DNA from: Pseudomonas entomophila L48
GTDB taxonomy: Bacteria > Pseudomonadota > Gammaproteobacteria > Pseudomonadales > Pseudomonadaceae
Assembly (NCBI RefSeq): GCF_000026105.1
Contig: NC_008027.1
Span: forward strand, 3,672,501 to 3,736,500
DNA: 64,000 nt
Direction of reading: 5' to 3'
Part shown: positions 41,899 through 50,801 of the stretch, one piece after another
Layout: the number at the start of each line of letters is the position of its first letter
Numbering within the stretch: position 1 is the first letter of the stretch
The notes under the pieces: generated by a model
What the model was told of the DNA's origin: nothing
Database searches by the model: none
What the model saw: the letters and a program-made list of their open reading frames with translations, nothing else
Made by a program: the position numbers and the translations under genes

Positions 41899-43821
41899 GT
41901 GTTCCAACGCGTTATCTGCTCCCTGTCCCTGCTCACCCTGTCCATCGCCACCGCTCACGCCGCCGAAAGCTACCCCCTCGATACCCCGCGCCTGCGCGGC
42001 ATGGACAATTTCCGTGATGTTGCCGGCACCACGCACGCCTACACCACGGCCCATGACGGGGTCATGCGCGCCGGCGTGTTCTACCGCGCCAACGCCCTCA
42101 CGCCAACCGCGCCGGACCTGGCCACCCTCAACGGCCTGAACATCAGTGCCGTGTACGACCTGCGCACCCCCAGCGAAATCACCGCCACCCCCGACACCCT
42201 CCCCAGCGGCGCCGTCTACCGCAACATCGACATCATCGGCAGCACCACCTCCGGCGCCAATATCACCAACATCGCGTTCACCAGCGCCGCCCAGGCCCGG
42301 GCGATGATGCAGGAAACCAACCGCGCCTTCGTCAGCGACGCCGGCATGCGCGGCCAGTTCGGCGTGCTGTTCAACGCGCTGGCCAACGCCGATGGCGCCG
42401 CGCTGTTCCACTGCACCGCCGGCAAGGACCGTACCGGCTGGACCGCCGCCGTGCTGCAGAGCATCGCCGGTGTCGACCAGGCGACCATCATGGCCAACTA
42501 CCTGGCCACCAACGACTACACCGCCGCGCGGATGGCTGCCACGCTCAAGGCGATGCCGCCCGCCATGGCGGCCATCTACCAGCCATTGCTGGGGGTGGAA
42601 GCCAGCTACCTGCAGGCCGGCCTCGACCAGGTCACCGTCCAGTACGGCAGCATGGACAACTACCTCAAGCAGGGCCTGGGCCTGAGCCAGGAGACGATCT
42701 ACGTGCTGCGCGGCAAGCTGGTGCGCTACGCCAGCCTGCCCGGCCAGGCGGGGCTGCAAGGCAACGCCGCCGCCGGCGCGCAACTGCTCGGGCAATTGCA
42801 GGACAGCGAACTCTCCGGCCACTACAGCGCCTACAACTATTACCTGCAATCTGCCATCGACAGCGGCAGCCTGGGTGGCGTCGAGGCGACCGTGGGCGGC
42901 CAGGTGCACGCCGATGCGGCGAGTTTCCTGCTGCGCCAGGGCGCGCAGATCGACCTGGCAGCGGCGCCCCATGCCAGTGGCGCCGACCTCAAGGTCGGCC
43001 AGGCGCGCCTGTGGAGCACTGCCCTGGCCGGCTACCTGGGCACCGACGGCTCGGCCCAGGCGCGCAGCAGCAACGAGCACAGCCAGGGGATGATGGTCGG
43101 CCTGACCCAGCGTTTCTCCGAACAGCTCAGCGCCCATGCCGGCGTGGGTTACAGCCGGGGCAATGTCGGCGGTGCCGGGGGCGAGGCGGACACCGACCTG
43201 GGCTTCCTTGGCCTGGGCCTGCGCCTGGCCCCCGAAGGGTTGGAGCGCGGCGTGTTCGTCGAGGCCACCGCCAACGCCGGCTGGCTCGACTACAGCAGCA
43301 AGCGCGAGCTGGGCGGTGGCCTGGGCACGGCCCAGGGTGACAGCCACGGCACCCTCGCCGGCGCCAGCCTGGCGTTGGGCTTTCGCCTGCCGCTGCAAGC
43401 CATGGTCCTCGAACCGAGCCTGGGCCTGAGGGTCAGCCATGTAGACCTTTCGGGCTTCCACGAGAAAGGCAGCGAATTGGCCCTGGAGGTCGATGACCTG
43501 CAAGCCACCCGCCGCAGCGCCACGGCCAACCTCAAGGCCGCCTTCGCGCCGGTCGCGCTTGGCGGCGGCTGGCAACTGGTGCCGGGGGTCGAAGTAGGCT
43601 ACGAGCGGGCCCTGGGCGATCATCGGGTCGACAGCCAAGGGCACCTGCTGGGGCTGGATATCGAGCAACGGGCTGCCTTCGACAACCGCGACCAGTTTCT
43701 CGGCGCGGCCAGCCTGACCGCCACCATTGGCGGCCTGAGCCTGGGCGCGGAACTGGCCGCCAATGGTGGCGGCGACAGCCACGGGGTCAGCGGCGGACTG
43801 AAGGCCAGCTACGCCTTCTGA
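41899..43821 (+). CDS. Secreted tyrosine phosphatase fused to an autotransporter barrel
   Basis: A 640-residue protein starting at GTG with GAGG 9 nt upstream. Signal peptide (SLSLLTLSIATAHA), then a dual-specificity/tyrosine phosphatase domain at about 25-260 with an intact P-loop HCTAGKDRTG (Cys172, Arg178) and RGMDNFRDVAG, as in bacterial lipid/tyrosine phosphatases. Residues from about 350 to the end form an autotransporter-type beta barrel ending in YAF. Thus a phosphatase is anchored on or released from the cell surface. No sulfur-related promoter seen. It overlaps the convergent AraC gene by 13 nt. Confidence 0.88.
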   Translation: MFQRVICSLSLLTLSIATAHAAESYPLDTPRLRGMDNFRDVAGTTHAYTTAHDGVMRAGVFYRANALTPTAPDLATLNGLNISAVYDLRTPSEITATPDTLPSGAVYRNIDIIGSTTSGANITNIAFTSAAQARAMMQETNRAFVSDAGMRGQFGVLFNALANADGAALFHCTAGKDRTGWTAAVLQSIAGVDQATIMANYLATNDYTAARMAATLKAMPPAMAAIYQPLLGVEASYLQAGLDQVTVQYGSMDNYLKQGLGLSQETIYVLRGKLVRYASLPGQAGLQGNAAAGAQLLGQLQDSELSGHYSAYNYYLQSAIDSGSLGGVEATVGGQVHADAASFLLRQGAQIDLAAAPHASGADLKVGQARLWSTALAGYLGTDGSAQARSSNEHSQGMMVGLTQRFSEQLSAHAGVGYSRGNVGGAGGEADTDLGFLGLGLRLAPEGLERGVFVEATANAGWLDYSSKRELGGGLGTAQGDSHGTLAGASLALGFRLPLQAMVLEPSLGLRVSHVDLSGFHEKGSELALEVDDLQATRRSATANLKAAFAPVALGGGWQLVPGVEVGYERALGDHRVDSQGHLLGLDIEQRAAFDNRDQFLGAASLTATIGGLSLGAELAANGGGDSHGVSGGLKASYAF

Positions 43822-44798
43822 CCGGCAGCGGGCCCACGCAGGCCGCGCCTGACTTCGGTGGGGCGCACGCCATAGGCCTGCTGGAAGTACTGGGCAAAGC
43901 GCCCGGCGTTGCTGAAGCCATAGCGCAAGGCCACCTCTGCGACCCCGCCAACGTCGCCCTGCGCCAGGTCCTGATAGGCCCGCTCCAGCCGCACCTGGCG
44001 CTGGAAGCCGGCGATCGAAGTCCCGGCGAAACGACGAAAGCCATCCTGCAAGGCACGCAGGCTGACATTGGCCAGCGCCGTCAGTTGCGCGCTGCTCACC
44101 ATCTGCCCGGGGTGATCGCGCATGTAATCCATGGCAAGCCGCACATGCCGTGGCGCAATCATCGGCGTGGGCCGGCGCAGGGCGTCGGTGTGGTTGTGTG
44201 GCCAGGCTTCGAGCAGCGCATCCACCAGCATCTCCTGCAACCTCACGGGCATCAGCGCGCCAGCTTCGAGCAACGGCTCGAAGCTGTCACCGGTCGCCAG
44301 TTCGAGCAGTGCGCGAATGCCCCGGAACGCCGCTACCTCCAGGTCCACCATCGGCTCGAAGCGAATCGGTACCTGCACGGGCCGGCCAAGCAGCAGCGCC
44401 AGGCGCTCGGTGAACAACCCACGGCGGATCGACATGCCGCACTGGGCATGGTCCTCGACAAAACGCATCGAGCGTAGCTCGGCCTTGTCGATCGCCAAAC
44501 CCACCCGGGCGACACCAATCGATTCGCCACGGTGGGCGAAGATGACCTTGCCGGCGCTGGGCAACACGAAGGTGATTTCATCCTGGGGCGCGGGCAAGGC
44601 GATGGTGAAGTCACCCCGGTAGTGCATGCGACGCACGCTCATGTCCTCCAGGCGCCCGTACACGCCACCGATGACGATGCCGCCGGGCAGCGGCGGCAGG
44701 TCGGCGTAAAGGTTGCCGAACAGCCGGCCGAACTGCACGGCGAAGTCCTCGCTGCGCATATCAGTGGAGCGCAGGATGATCTGCTTGCAGGACGGCAT
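43809..44798 (-). CDS. AraC-type regulator with AraC_binding_2-like domain
   Basis: A 329-residue regulator. The N-terminal ~200 residues resemble the AraC_binding_2 domain of XylS/CbdS-like proteins (GGVYGRLEDMSVRRMHYRGDF; HRGESIGVARVGLAIDK). The C-terminus has two HTHs (SSAQLTALANVSLRALQDGF and GVAEVALRYGFSNAGRFAQY). The ATG at 44798 is preceded by AGAGGTG at suitable distance; the in-frame start at 44873 lies in a region without a ribosome binding site. No obvious aromatic pathway lies beside it. The convergent phosphatase-autotransporter or the TPR-like gene upstream could be a target. Confidence 0.83.
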   Translation of the reverse strand: MPSCKQIILRSTDMRSEDFAVQFGRLFGNLYADLPPLPGGIVIGGVYGRLEDMSVRRMHYRGDFTIALPAPQDEITFVLPSAGKVIFAHRGESIGVARVGLAIDKAELRSMRFVEDHAQCGMSIRRGLFTERLALLLGRPVQVPIRFEPMVDLEVAAFRGIRALLELATGDSFEPLLEAGALMPVRLQEMLVDALLEAWPHNHTDALRRPTPMIAPRHVRLAMDYMRDHPGQMVSSAQLTALANVSLRALQDGFRRFAGTSIAGFQRQVRLERAYQDLAQGDVGGVAEVALRYGFSNAGRFAQYFQQAYGVRPTEVRRGLRGPAAGQKA

Positions 44799-44904
44799 GG
44801 GATGCACCTCTGACGGTCTCCTTGAACGACAGGTTGCGCGGCGGCGCACACGCGCCCGTACGCTACCTGTCACTCATGACAACGGCGTGACGGGCCTGGC
44901 GCGG

Positions 44905-46782
44905 TCACGCCCCCGCACGCTCGGCCACCCGTGGTGGAATCCGCGCCGCCTTGCCATCCGCGACCATCAGTTCCCGGTAGCGCCGGTAGCTCTGCCGCGC
45001 CTTGTCCTGATCGCCAAGCCCCCAGTAGCTGTCCGCCAGGTTCAGGTGGGCGACGATACGCTGCGGATCAGCCGCGATGACTCGCTCGAGCAGGATCCGC
45101 GCCTGCTCGAAATGGCCGGCTTCGGCGAACAGGAAGGCCAGGTCGTTGGACCAGCCCAACCGGTCGGCGTGGAAGAAGCGCTCGACCACGTAACGCTGCA
45201 GATCGCAATTGGCCTCGCCACCGACGATGCCCAGCGCGCCCAGTTGGCGCTCAAGGCCCGCCAGGTCGCCCTTGCGATAACTGGCCAGGGCCGCGGCGGC
45301 GGACTGTTCGAGGTCGACCGGCAGCACCTTCCAGGGCTCGTTGGCCGCCTGCAGTTGTGGGTAGGCCGCCTTGAGGTCGTGGAAGGCACGGGTACCGTCG
45401 AAGTCCTTGAGCCGCTGGTGCAATGCAAGGGCCGATTCGACGAAGTAGGTGCTGGTGAAGGCCTGCCCGCACTGATAGCGGTGGGTGTTGAGCAGCACAC
45501 CGAACAGCTGGATGTCTTCACGCTTGGGGGTGTAGCCGAAGATCAGGTTGTAGTTGAAGCTGTCGTTGCCCGCCTCCCGCGTGCTCAGCACGATCACGTC
45601 GCCGCGCAGGGTCATGTTCAAGCGCACGGCGTGCGGCTTGCCCTCGATACCGGTAACGGTCAGTGCACCACGCTTGGGCTGCGCCACCGCCACGTCGAAG
45701 CCGTCGAAACGGCCTGGGTTCGACGTGCTGGCAATGGCCGGCAAGGCCTTGAAAGCATCGAGCGCTTCTTCGACATAGTCGCTGTTGGCGTAGTAGGCAG
45801 TCAGGGTTTTGACCTGGTTGCCCGCATCGGCGATGACCAGCCGCTCGTCATCGCGCTTGCCGGTAAGGCGCATGGGCAGCGTCGTCGAGTCTTGCTGGCT
45901 GCCATGCTTGGCCAACCACTCGGCCAATGCATCGGCGCCCGGCTTGCCGGCAACCTGGGCGGCCTTGGTCAACGCGGCGCGAGCCTTGTCCGGTGCCTGG
46001 CAGGGCCGTTCGGAGGCGATAAGGCTACTGCCATCGCAGTAGAAATACGCCAGCCCGATCCACTCCTCTGGATCTCCCTTGGCAGCCGCCATGAACATCG
46101 CCTCAGTCCGGGCATGCCCCAGGTAGGGTGCCATCTGCGACAGGCTCAGGCTTGCCGCTTCGCTGCTGGCGACCGGGTCACCGGAGGCCGCGGCGCATAC
46201 GTAGTTCTCGATGCCCGCCTCGAACAGCTCCCGCGTTGGCAAGTACTGTTCCAACGCCCCGAGCCGGGTGAACACCTCGCCCCTGGCGGCACAACGTTTC
46301 TCTTCAGGGGAATTGCCCATTCGTTGCTTCAGGTCGAGGTCCTGCGGGGCGACCGACCAGTCCTCGACCGCGTCCAGGGTCCAGCAGCCCTGCTTGTGGA
46401 AGCGATAGACCTTGATCGCATTCAACCCCTGGCGCTTGTCGATCACATGGGCACTCTGCCCGTCGATCCAGACCTGCACTTGATCGGAATCCAGACCCTG
46501 GCTGCCAAACAACGGATAGTCGAGACCTACGCCACGTGCCTTGTCGGTGACAGGGACGATGCCCGCCGAGCTCGGTGCCAGTCGCAACAGCTCGATCTCG
46601 GGCGCGACGAACGCACGCTGCACGGCTGGGTCATGGGCATAGGCACGCAGGAAAACCGCGAAGTCACCGGACGGGCAAACGGCCGGAGGCTCCGCAGCCT
46701 GGGCCAGCCCGGGAAGCAGCGCGCAGACGGCCGCGCTTAATAGGAGGTGCACGCCGCCACGGCGCATGCCAGGAAACTGCAT
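44905..46782 (-). CDS. Hypothetical periplasmic protein with TPR-like C-terminus
   Basis: A 625-residue protein with a signal peptide (GVHLLLSAAVCALLPGLAQAA). I do not recognise the N-terminal and middle parts. The C-terminal ~120 residues carry TPR-like helices (DLAFLFAEAGHFEQARILLERVI, DPQRIVAHLNLADSYWGLGDQDKARQSY). Conserved-looking Cys pairs in the N-terminal half suggest periplasmic disulfides. AAGGA lies about 11 nt before the ATG. It stands alone between the AraC gene and crcB. Confidence 0.78.
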   Translation of the reverse strand: MQFPGMRRGGVHLLLSAAVCALLPGLAQAAEPPAVCPSGDFAVFLRAYAHDPAVQRAFVAPEIELLRLAPSSAGIVPVTDKARGVGLDYPLFGSQGLDSDQVQVWIDGQSAHVIDKRQGLNAIKVYRFHKQGCWTLDAVEDWSVAPQDLDLKQRMGNSPEEKRCAARGEVFTRLGALEQYLPTRELFEAGIENYVCAAASGDPVASSEAASLSLSQMAPYLGHARTEAMFMAAAKGDPEEWIGLAYFYCDGSSLIASERPCQAPDKARAALTKAAQVAGKPGADALAEWLAKHGSQQDSTTLPMRLTGKRDDERLVIADAGNQVKTLTAYYANSDYVEEALDAFKALPAIASTSNPGRFDGFDVAVAQPKRGALTVTGIEGKPHAVRLNMTLRGDVIVLSTREAGNDSFNYNLIFGYTPKREDIQLFGVLLNTHRYQCGQAFTSTYFVESALALHQRLKDFDGTRAFHDLKAAYPQLQAANEPWKVLPVDLEQSAAAALASYRKGDLAGLERQLGALGIVGGEANCDLQRYVVERFFHADRLGWSNDLAFLFAEAGHFEQARILLERVIAADPQRIVAHLNLADSYWGLGDQDKARQSYRRYRELMVADGKAARIPPRVAERAGA

Positions 46783-46885
46783 GGATCAATATCCTTATCG
46801 AAAACACCAGGCGCCCTGCTATGTGCGTGGGCGACTGGTTGGGGGCGCGATGATACTCCGTCCGGGCACCTTGCGGCGTACCCAT

Positions 46886-47263
46886 TCAGCCCAGCCAGCG
46901 TACCAGGGCGAACCCGGCGAACGTCATCAGCAGCGAGCCGAGCACATGGGCCAGCACCGTCGCCATTGCCCAGCTGGCGCGGCCGTGCATGAGCATCGAC
47001 ACGACTTCGGCCGAGAACGTCGAGAAGGTGGTCAGGCCGCCACAAAAACCGGTGGTGATCAGCAGGCGCCAGGCCGGGTCGAGGTTGGGGAAACGCAGGA
47101 AGAAGGCCATCGCCCCACCGATCACGAAGCCACCGATGAGGTTGACCAGCAAGGTGCCGAACGGCATGCCGGCGAACAGCGAATTCGGGCGCAACGCCAA
47201 CACCCAGCGCAGCACGCACCCGGCACTGCCACCCACGACAACGGAAACAAGGGAAAGGTACAT
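46886..47263 (-). CDS. crcB: Fluoride exporter CrcB
   Basis: A 125-residue, four-span Fluc channel. Signatures are GGSAGCVLRW, GTLLVNLIGGF (pore Asn) and GGLTTFSTFS (the F-box/Na+ site region). GGAG lies 7 nt before the ATG at 47263; a TTG two codons upstream is less likely. A fluoride riboswitch sits in its leader and a -35/-10 pair just before that, so expression follows cytoplasmic fluoride. Confidence 0.95.
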   Translation of the reverse strand: MYLSLVSVVVGGSAGCVLRWVLALRPNSLFAGMPFGTLLVNLIGGFVIGGAMAFFLRFPNLDPAWRLLITTGFCGGLTTFSTFSAEVVSMLMHGRASWAMATVLAHVLGSLLMTFAGFALVRWLG

Positions 47264-47290
47264 CGACAAGCTCCATCAAAGGTCCGAAAG

Positions 47291-47338
47291 ACCCCCATGG
47301 AGAGACAGGCATACGCCTACGCGCCCTTCGATGGGGGT
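47291..47338 (-). promoter_or_regulatory. Expression-platform hairpin of the fluoride riboswitch
   Basis: On the minus strand ACCCCCAT pairs with ATGGGGGT around an inner AGGCGTATGCCT stem, followed by CTTTC. It lies between the aptamer and the crcB ribosome binding site and can act as a terminator or RBS-masking stem. Confidence 0.55.
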
Positions 47339-47341
47339 TGC

Positions 47342-47388
47342 GTAGGCATCATCAGCGCTGAGGCGGTTCAAGGAGGAATGCCATCTCC
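47342..47388 (-). ncRNA. Fluoride riboswitch (crcB motif)
   Basis: The minus strand carries the crcB-motif hallmarks in order: GGAGATGGCATTCCTCC, then AACCGCC, then GCTGATGATGCCTAC. This matches the fluoride aptamer as I know it from pseudomonads. It starts about 10 nt after the -10 element and is followed by crcB. Confidence 0.93.
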
Positions 47389-47397
47389 TGGGCCACG

Positions 47398-47426
47398 ATG
47401 CTACGTGGCCCCTGCCAGGGTGACAA
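47398..47426 (-). promoter_or_regulatory. crcB promoter (sigma-70)
   Basis: Minus strand TTGTCA, 17-nt spacer, TAGCAT. The transcript would begin at the 5' edge of the riboswitch. Confidence 0.7.
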
Positions 47427-47770
47427 GCGCGCTTGGCAACATTTGGACGCAAAATTACAGCACATCCCTTCGTTCGCATCGTTAGAATGGCCGCCTGGCG
47501 TGTGCTGCGTGCGCCCGGGAGCCCTTCCCGAATACGGAGAACATTCATTTGTTTTCCGTGAGATCCGTCCATGTTGCACGCATGCCTCCATTCCCCATGG
47601 CCCTTCCCTGCCCGTGTCTGCACGGCGTGGGTTGTTGCGCCGCGTTACCCATCCTTCTGCTCGCCCTTTCGCGCAATGGTCCATGCTGCATGGAGCCATG
47701 GTTTCGCCGTGCCTGTCGCACGCCGCGTCACCGTCTGCGCGTGGGCGACGTCATGAACGAGGACCGCTAC
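47427..47770 (+). promoter_or_regulatory. nhaA upstream region with structured leader
   Basis: No gene of its own. A possible -10 (TAGAAT) lies at about 47486-47491. Stems include ACGGAGAACA/TGTTTTCCGT (47534-47559, fully paired in RNA), CGTG/CACG (47613-47624), GGGT...ACCC (about 47628-47650) and CCATG/CATGG (about 47680-47695). This suggests a folded 5' leader for nhaA. It was not matched to a known riboswitch. Confidence 0.4.
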
Positions 47771-48973
47771 ATGAATGCCCCCCTCCACCCTCTCAAGCAG
47801 CCTTCGATGCTGCGTCAGCTGCTGGCCACCGAAGCGGCCGGCGGCGTACTGCTGATGTTCACCGCCGCCCTGGCCATCATCATCGCCAACAGCCCCTGGG
47901 CCAGCGCCTACCAGCACCTGCTGCACCTGCCGGTCGGCCCGGTGCTGACCGACAAGCTCGGCCCGATGACCGTGCACATGTGGATCAACGACGGCCTGAT
48001 GGCGATCTTCTTCCTGCTGGTGGGCCTGGAGATCAAGCGCGAGCTGGTCGACGGCCGCCTGGCCAGTTGGGAGCAGCGCCGCCTGCCGGCCCTGCCGGCG
48101 CTGATGGGCATGGCTGTGCCGGCGCTGATCTACCTGGCCGTCTCCCGCGGCGAGCTTGGGCTGGCCGGTGGCTGGGCGATTCCCGCCGCCACCGACATCG
48201 CCTTTGCCGTCGGCGCCCTGGCGCTGCTCGGCAAGCATGCGCCGCTGTCGCTGAAAGTGATGCTGGTTTCGGTGGCGATCATCGACGACATGGGCGCGGT
48301 GGCGATCATCGCGGTGTTCTACACCTCGTCGATCAACCTGCTGGCGCTGGCCGGCGCCGCCGGCATCGTTGCCGTGCTGCTGGCCTTCAACCGCCTGCGC
48401 GTGGTGGCCCTGTGGCCCTACCTGATCGGTGTCGCCGCGCTGTGGTACGTCACCCTGCTGTCGGGCGTGCACGCCACCATCGCCGGCGTGGTCGGCGCGC
48501 TGCTGATTCCCTACAGCGCCGGTAGCGGTGCCGAGCGCGAAGCCAGCCCGTTGCTCAAGCTGGAGCACGGCCTGGCTCCCTGGGTGGGCTTCCTCATCGT
48601 GCCGGCCTTCGGCTTCGCCAACGCAGGTGTCTCATTCGGCGACCTGGGCTGGAGCGACATCTTCGCCCCGCTGCCGCTGGCCATCGCCCTCGGCCTGCTA
48701 TTGGGCAAACAGCTTGGGGTGTTCGCCGGTGTGCTGCTGGCGGTGAAGAGCGGCCTGGCCAGCAAGCCACGTGGCGCCAGCTGGTTGCAGATCTATGGCG
48801 TGGCGATGCTGTGTGGTATTGGCTTCACCATGAGTCTGTTCATTGGCGAGCTGGCCTTCCCGGGCCAGCCCGAGAAGATCGATGCGGCCAAGATCGGCAT
48901 CTTGCTGGGGTCGCTGTTGTCGGCGGTGATTGCCTGCGTGATCCTGCGCTTTGCGCCCAAGCAGGCAGATTGA
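47771..48973 (+). CDS. nhaA: Na+/H+ antiporter NhaA
   Basis: A 400-residue NhaA with the essential acidic residues in place: PAATDIAFAVG (Asp133 equivalent) and SVAIIDDMGAVAIIA (Asp163/Asp164 pair). The N-terminal HPLKQPSMLRQLLATEAAGG matches NhaA starts. I chose the ATG at 47771 for its GAGGA 8 nt upstream; an ATG at 47753 has a weak site. It expels Na+ or Li+ in exchange for protons. Divergent from crcB; a REP-like hairpin follows. Confidence 0.93.
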   Translation: MNAPLHPLKQPSMLRQLLATEAAGGVLLMFTAALAIIIANSPWASAYQHLLHLPVGPVLTDKLGPMTVHMWINDGLMAIFFLLVGLEIKRELVDGRLASWEQRRLPALPALMGMAVPALIYLAVSRGELGLAGGWAIPAATDIAFAVGALALLGKHAPLSLKVMLVSVAIIDDMGAVAIIAVFYTSSINLLALAGAAGIVAVLLAFNRLRVVALWPYLIGVAALWYVTLLSGVHATIAGVVGALLIPYSAGSGAEREASPLLKLEHGLAPWVGFLIVPAFGFANAGVSFGDLGWSDIFAPLPLAIALGLLLGKQLGVFAGVLLAVKSGLASKPRGASWLQIYGVAMLCGIGFTMSLFIGELAFPGQPEKIDAAKIGILLGSLLSAVIACVILRFAPKQAD

Positions 48974-49012
48974 TGTAAAGCCCTCCACCTCGACCTCTGC
49001 CTGCGCGATCCT

Positions 49013-49041
49013 TGTAGGAGCGGCCTTGTGCCGCTCCTACA
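49013..49041. terminator. REP-type hairpin between nhaA and the SDR gene
   Basis: TGTAGGAGCGGC and its exact complement around a 5-nt loop; lies between convergent genes and may terminate both. Confidence 0.7.
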
Positions 49042-49084
49042 GGAAAAGGCGTGGAAGCGGGCTTTCCCCGCGATTGAACACACT

Positions 49085-49849
49085 TCAGCCCCGAACAATC
49101 GACACCCCGCCATCCACCACCATCGCCGCTCCGGTCATGAAGCTTGACGCCTCCGAAGCCAGGAACAATGCCGCCTCGGCGATTTCCTCCGGCCGGGCCA
49201 GACGCTTGAGCGCATGCAGCCCTTCGACGTGAACCCGTGCTTCGGGGCTGCTCATCACGCTGCGGCCCATGGGCGTATCGGTGCCACCCGGCAGTAACGC
49301 ATTGGCACGCACGCCGTGCGCACCATGCTCCGCCGCGATCACCTGGGTCAAACCTATAAGCCCCGCCTTGCTCGCCGCATAGGCGGCCATGCCCGGCATG
49401 CCCACGCCATGGCCGACGAAGGTCGAGGTGAAGATCAGCGAACCGCCACCACGGGCCAGCAACGCGGGGATCTGTGCCTGGGCGCAGAGGAAGGCGCTGG
49501 TGAGATTGGTATCGAGGGTGTGTTGCCAGGCCTCCAGCGTCAGGTCAGGTACAGGCGCCAGATCACCCAGCGTGCCGGCGTTGTTGAAGGCGATGTCCAG
49601 GCCGCCGAAGTGCCGTATGGCCCTACCGACCAGCTCAGTTGCCAGTGCAGGGTCGGTGATGTCACCGGGCACGGCAACGACCGCCCCCTGGCCGCCTGCG
49701 TCCAGCTCATCCAGTAATTGCTCGAGTTCGTTCTGGCGACGTGCCGTGACCACAAGCCGCGCGCCCTGCCTGGCGAACAGTTTCGCCGCTGCACGGCCAA
49801 TGCCGGAACTGGCACCGGTGATGATTGCCACTTTGTCTGTCAGTTGCAT
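49085..49849 (-). CDS. Short-chain dehydrogenase/reductase
   Basis: A 254-residue classical SDR: cofactor motif TGASSGIG, NNAG motif (FNNAGTLGD), catalytic Ser (SLIFTSTF) and YAASKAG (Tyr and Lys). The Arg after the first strand (VVTARRQNE) suggests NADP(H). Ends with the usual SSFMTGAAMVVDGG. A palindrome lies 17-49 nt upstream of the ATG. Substrate not predictable. Confidence 0.88.
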   Translation of the reverse strand: MQLTDKVAIITGASSGIGRAAAKLFARQGARLVVTARRQNELEQLLDELDAGGQGAVVAVPGDITDPALATELVGRAIRHFGGLDIAFNNAGTLGDLAPVPDLTLEAWQHTLDTNLTSAFLCAQAQIPALLARGGGSLIFTSTFVGHGVGMPGMAAYAASKAGLIGLTQVIAAEHGAHGVRANALLPGGTDTPMGRSVMSSPEARVHVEGLHALKRLARPEEIAEAALFLASEASSFMTGAAMVVDGGVSIVRG

Positions 49850-49865
49850 GATGGAGCCTCGTCCT

Positions 49866-49898
49866 GAGGGTGGTTACACGGTTGTGCGAACCACTCTC
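49866..49898. promoter_or_regulatory. Operator-like palindrome upstream of the SDR gene
   Basis: GAGGGTGGTT and AACCACTCTC (one mismatch) with a 13-nt spacer, 17 nt upstream of the SDR start. No matching regulator gene is adjacent. Confidence 0.35.
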
Positions 49899-50007
49899 GG
49901 GTACGGTGCCGACAGATTCACTCCGTTTCTTGCGCCCAGCATCCATCCTGCACCGTCGATGTGCGGCCGAGGATAAATGAAGGAAAGGACACAAAAAATC
50001 CAGGCAC

Positions 50008-50034
50008 AAAAAAAGAGGCCTTTCGGCCTCTTCT
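50008..50034. terminator. Bidirectional terminator after tRNA-Gly
   Basis: GAGGCC-TTTC-GGCCTC flanked by A and T runs; on the minus strand it ends in seven T, terminating the tRNA transcript. Confidence 0.85.
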
Positions 50035-50067
50035 TTGTGATCCCAGCGACGCACTGCGGATCGAATT

Positions 50068-50143
<76 letters not shown>

Positions 50144-50207
50144 GTCGTGATGGGGGCCATTCTATCGAATTGCAGAACGGCGTCAACCCCTTGATTCAAA
50201 AAAACTT

Positions 50208-50768
50208 TTATTTCTGTTCCGAGCCTTCGCGCAGGTGCGGCCAGGCGGCCAGCAGGTAGTGCACCATCGACACCAGGGTCAGGCCGGCGGCCACCAGCAG
50301 CAAACCATAGCCCAGCACCACCCAGAAGGTCAGCACCGGCGGGTTGGCCAGCAGGATTACCAGCGCCAGCATCTGCGCGGCGGTCTTCCACTTGCCCAGG
50401 TTCGACACTGCCACATGCGCCCTCGCCCCCAGCTCGGCCATCCACTCGCGCAGCGCCGAGACCACGATCTCGCGGCCGATGATCACCGCCGCCGGCAGGG
50501 TGAGCCAGAAGTTGGCGTGCACCTGCACCAGCAGCACCAGGGCCACGGCCACCATCAGCTTGTCGGCCACCGGGTCGAGGAAGGCGCCGAATGGCGTGCT
50601 TTGCTGCAACCGACGGGCCAGGTAGCCGTCGAGCCAGTCGGTGGCGGCGGCGATGGCGAACACCGTGCTGGCGGCCATGTAGCTCCAGTGATAGGGCACA
50701 TAGAACAGCAGGATGAAGATCGGGATGAGCAGGACGCGTAGAACGGTGAGCAGGTTTGGAATATTCAT
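50208..50768 (-). CDS. pgsA: Phosphatidylglycerophosphate synthase
   Basis: A 186-residue membrane enzyme joining CDP-diacylglycerol and glycerol-3-phosphate. The CDP-alcohol phosphotransferase motif is complete: [12 protein letters not shown], then [10 protein letters not shown]. It begins [16 protein letters not shown], typical of PgsA. Follows uvrC by 33 nt, in the pseudomonad gacA-uvrC-pgsA-tRNA order. Confidence 0.95.
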   Translation of the reverse strand: MNIPNLLTVLRVLLIPIFILLFYVPYHWSYMAASTVFAIAAATDWLDGYLARRLQQSTPFGAFLDPVADKLMVAVALVLLVQVHANFWLTLPAAVIIGREIVVSALREWMAELGARAHVAVSNLGKWKTAAQMLALVILLANPPVLTFWVVLGYGLLLVAAGLTLVSMVHYLLAAWPHLREGSEQK

Positions 50769-50801
50769 CGGTACGACTGGCTGCGAGTTGAGCCCGGCAT
50801 T

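Noticed and set aside
47549..47770. Long N-terminal extension of NhaA
   Set aside because: The extra residues are Cys/Pro/Arg-rich, unlike NhaA, and GAGGA sits before the ATG at 47771.
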